Origin: Ignavibacteria bacterium
Lineage (GTDB): Bacteria > Bacteroidota > Ignavibacteria > Ignavibacteriales > Melioribacteraceae
Assembly: GCA_027347805.1 (NCBI GenBank)
Contig: DAIEQP010000322.1
Coordinates: 1-15,498 of the forward strand
Length of the DNA: 15,498 nt
Direction of reading: 5' to 3'
Shown here: one piece after another, positions 14,308 through 15,498 of the stretch
How the letters are laid out: the number at the start of each line of letters is the position of its first letter
How positions within the stretch are numbered: the stretch's first letter is position 1
Notes under the pieces: model-generated
What the model saw: the letters and a program-made list of their open reading frames with translations, nothing else
What the model was told of the DNA's origin: nothing
Database searches by the model: none
Program-made: the position numbers and the translations under genes

Positions 14308-15390
14308 ATGAAATCGCATATAATTAGAAAAGTAAGCTTCCTTCTGCTTTCTTCCATTATTTTTTATTCTTGTTCATCCACAAATATTTTGGATAAAGTA
14401 TATCCAACACTGCAGGATGGAAAATATGACAGTGAATTTCCTTATAGAAATTCTTCCGAACAACTAGAAGAAATAAGCAATACAATCAAACTTATAAACA
14501 CAATTGCATTTTATACAAGCTACATCTTTCCTGATGATTCACATTATTACAGAAGAGATCTTAGCAGAATCGAATTCCCAAAAACCGCATCAAGAGAAGT
14601 TTTTTTCAACAGGACTGCATCCGGCACGGCAACTGTAATTGAAGCAAGCCCGAATGAAGTAGTTTTACTGACTGTATCGCACGTAGTATCCTTCCCCGAT
14701 ACAATTGTATCTTATTTTGTAAATCCGGATGGATCAACATCAAATTATGTGCAGAGCATTTCAATAAAAACAAGGGAATCACATTACGTCCCCGATTTGC
14801 CCGAAAATCCTGAATTTGAAATAATTACTAACGACCAAAATTTGGATATTGCACTGCTGGGATATCACTTTAAAACTTTTGAACGAACAAGCATGCAAGT
14901 ATTTTCTTATCCATGGGGAAATTCTTCCGAGCTCGAATGGGGATCGTTTGTTTATGTTTTCGGTTTCCCGATGAACTATAAAATGGTTACAAAAGGAATT
15001 GTTAGTAAATCTTCAAAAGACAAAAATACTTTTCTGATAGACGCCGGGTTCGACAAAGGATCAAGCGGCGGAATGGTTTTGGCTGTTAGAGATGGTGTTC
15101 CAAATTTTGAATTTGTAGGTTTGGTGCGCTCGGTTCCGGCTGAGTATGAACTATCCCTAAGACCATTTGCAAAAGAAAATGAAATTGATTTTAATCCGAT
15201 GATCCCTTATAAAGGTCAATCTTATGTTGATAAAACTCAGGTTTTTAAAACGGGAATTATTAAAGTAATTGCCGTTGAGACAATTAAAAATTTTATTCAT
15301 GACAGCGAAAAGAAGATTTTAGAAAAGGGATATTCATTAAATAATTTTATATCGGGGCCAACAAAATTAATTCACTCATTCAACGATTAA
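14308..15390 (+). CDS. Lipid-anchored trypsin-fold serine protease
   Basis: This 360-residue protein has a lipoprotein signal (MKSHIIRK, a hydrophobic stretch, then IIFYSC with lipidated Cys22). The trypsin-like domain covers about residues 103-285 with the triad H125 (TVSHVV, where most have TAAHVV), D180 (NLDIALL) and S253 (GSSGGM). The protease should therefore be active at the inner or outer membrane. It resembles the catalytic domain of DegP-type proteins but has no PDZ domain; the remaining 75 residues show no known domain. An in-frame ATG at 14290 and a GTG at 14275 are also possible. I prefer 14308 because it gives a basic n-region and a proper lipobox. Both ATGs have AGAGG exactly 5 nt upstream. 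The DinB-like gene begins 25 bp downstream and may be in the same operon. Confidence 0.83.
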   Translation: MKSHIIRKVSFLLLSSIIFYSCSSTNILDKVYPTLQDGKYDSEFPYRNSSEQLEEISNTIKLINTIAFYTSYIFPDDSHYYRRDLSRIEFPKTASREVFFNRTASGTATVIEASPNEVVLLTVSHVVSFPDTIVSYFVNPDGSTSNYVQSISIKTRESHYVPDLPENPEFEIITNDQNLDIALLGYHFKTFERTSMQVFSYPWGNSSELEWGSFVYVFGFPMNYKMVTKGIVSKSSKDKNTFLIDAGFDKGSSGGMVLAVRDGVPNFEFVGLVRSVPAEYELSLRPFAKENEIDFNPMIPYKGQSYVDKTQVFKTGIIKVIAVETIKNFIHDSEKKILEKGYSLNNFISGPTKLIHSFND

Positions 15391-15415
15391 AAATTCACAA
15401 TTTAGAAAGAATAAA

Positions 15416-15498
15416 ATGAACAGACCAAACACTGATGAACATGCAGCTTATTATTCCCGTTATATCGATCTGGTGCCGGAAGGTAATATCATTGAATT
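15416..15498 (+). CDS. DinB-family protein, N-terminus only (partial)
   Basis: An ATG at 15416 opens a frame that runs off the right edge: 27 complete codons starting MNRPNTDEHAAYYSRYIDLV and continuing PEGNIIE. This start is typical of DinB/DinB_2 four-helix proteins (RPxxDEhApYYxxYIxLVPEG), putative metal-dependent transferases or hydrolases linked to bacillithiol/mycothiol-type chemistry in other bacteria. It begins 25 bp after the protease stop, in the same direction. Only the N-terminal signature is visible, so the family call rests on that pattern. Confidence 0.65.
   Translation, partial: MNRPNTDEHAAYYSRYIDLVPEGNIIE

Noticed and set aside
1..15498. CRISPR arrays, insertion sequences, prophage or attachment sites
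   Set aside because: No regularly spaced repeats, transposase or integrase frames, terminal inverted repeats with duplications, or tRNA-adjacent direct repeats were seen.

Overview
The window is AT-rich and comes from a Gram-negative-type bacterium of the Bacteroidota/Ignavibacteriota (FCB) group; an Ignavibacteria-like host is my best guess, by inference only. The evidence is a set of outer-membrane beta-barrels, a PorV/PorQ-like protein, signal peptides that nearly all place Gln at the mature N-terminus (the 'Q-rule' of Bacteroidetes), mostly weak or absent Shine-Dalgarno (SD) sequences, and recurring promoter-like sequences of the form TTG-N20-TAnnTTTG.

Left part (1-1980): the N-terminal 490 residues of the transcription-repair coupling factor Mfd run off the left edge on the minus strand. 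A terminator-like hairpin lies in the mfd leader. A 508-bp non-coding stretch follows, holding an inverted repeat and a candidate promoter for the next gene.

Middle (1981-9719): a large TPR plus beta-barrel outer-membrane protein is followed 12 bp later by a secreted M23 metallopeptidase, probably as one operon. The M23 gene overlaps, tail to tail, a minus-strand HAD hydrolase. Divergent from the HAD gene is a two-gene polar amino-acid ABC importer: a fused substrate-binding/permease protein overlapping its ATPase by 4 bp. A cytidylate-kinase-like protein comes next. It has the only full AAGGAGG SD in the window, and that SD faces a perfect complement 13 nt upstream. A good Rho-independent terminator ends this block.

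Right part (9720-15498): this is a run of secreted or surface proteins, all on the plus strand. In order they are a beta-lactamase-fold serine hydrolase, a PorV/PorQ-like barrel 10 bp downstream, an M61-type metallopeptidase with a PDZ domain, and a lipid-anchored trypsin-fold protease with an intact catalytic triad. The first codons of a DinB-family protein end the window.

Most genes are recognisable family members. I see no CRISPR array, transposon, prophage, tRNA or rRNA, and no clearly new multi-gene system. The most unusual signal is the SD-sequestering leader of the cytidylate-kinase-like gene. Next are the mfd leader hairpin, the TPR-barrel/M23 pair with no visible polysaccharide synthase, and the degenerate nucleotide-binding loop of the kinase-like protein.
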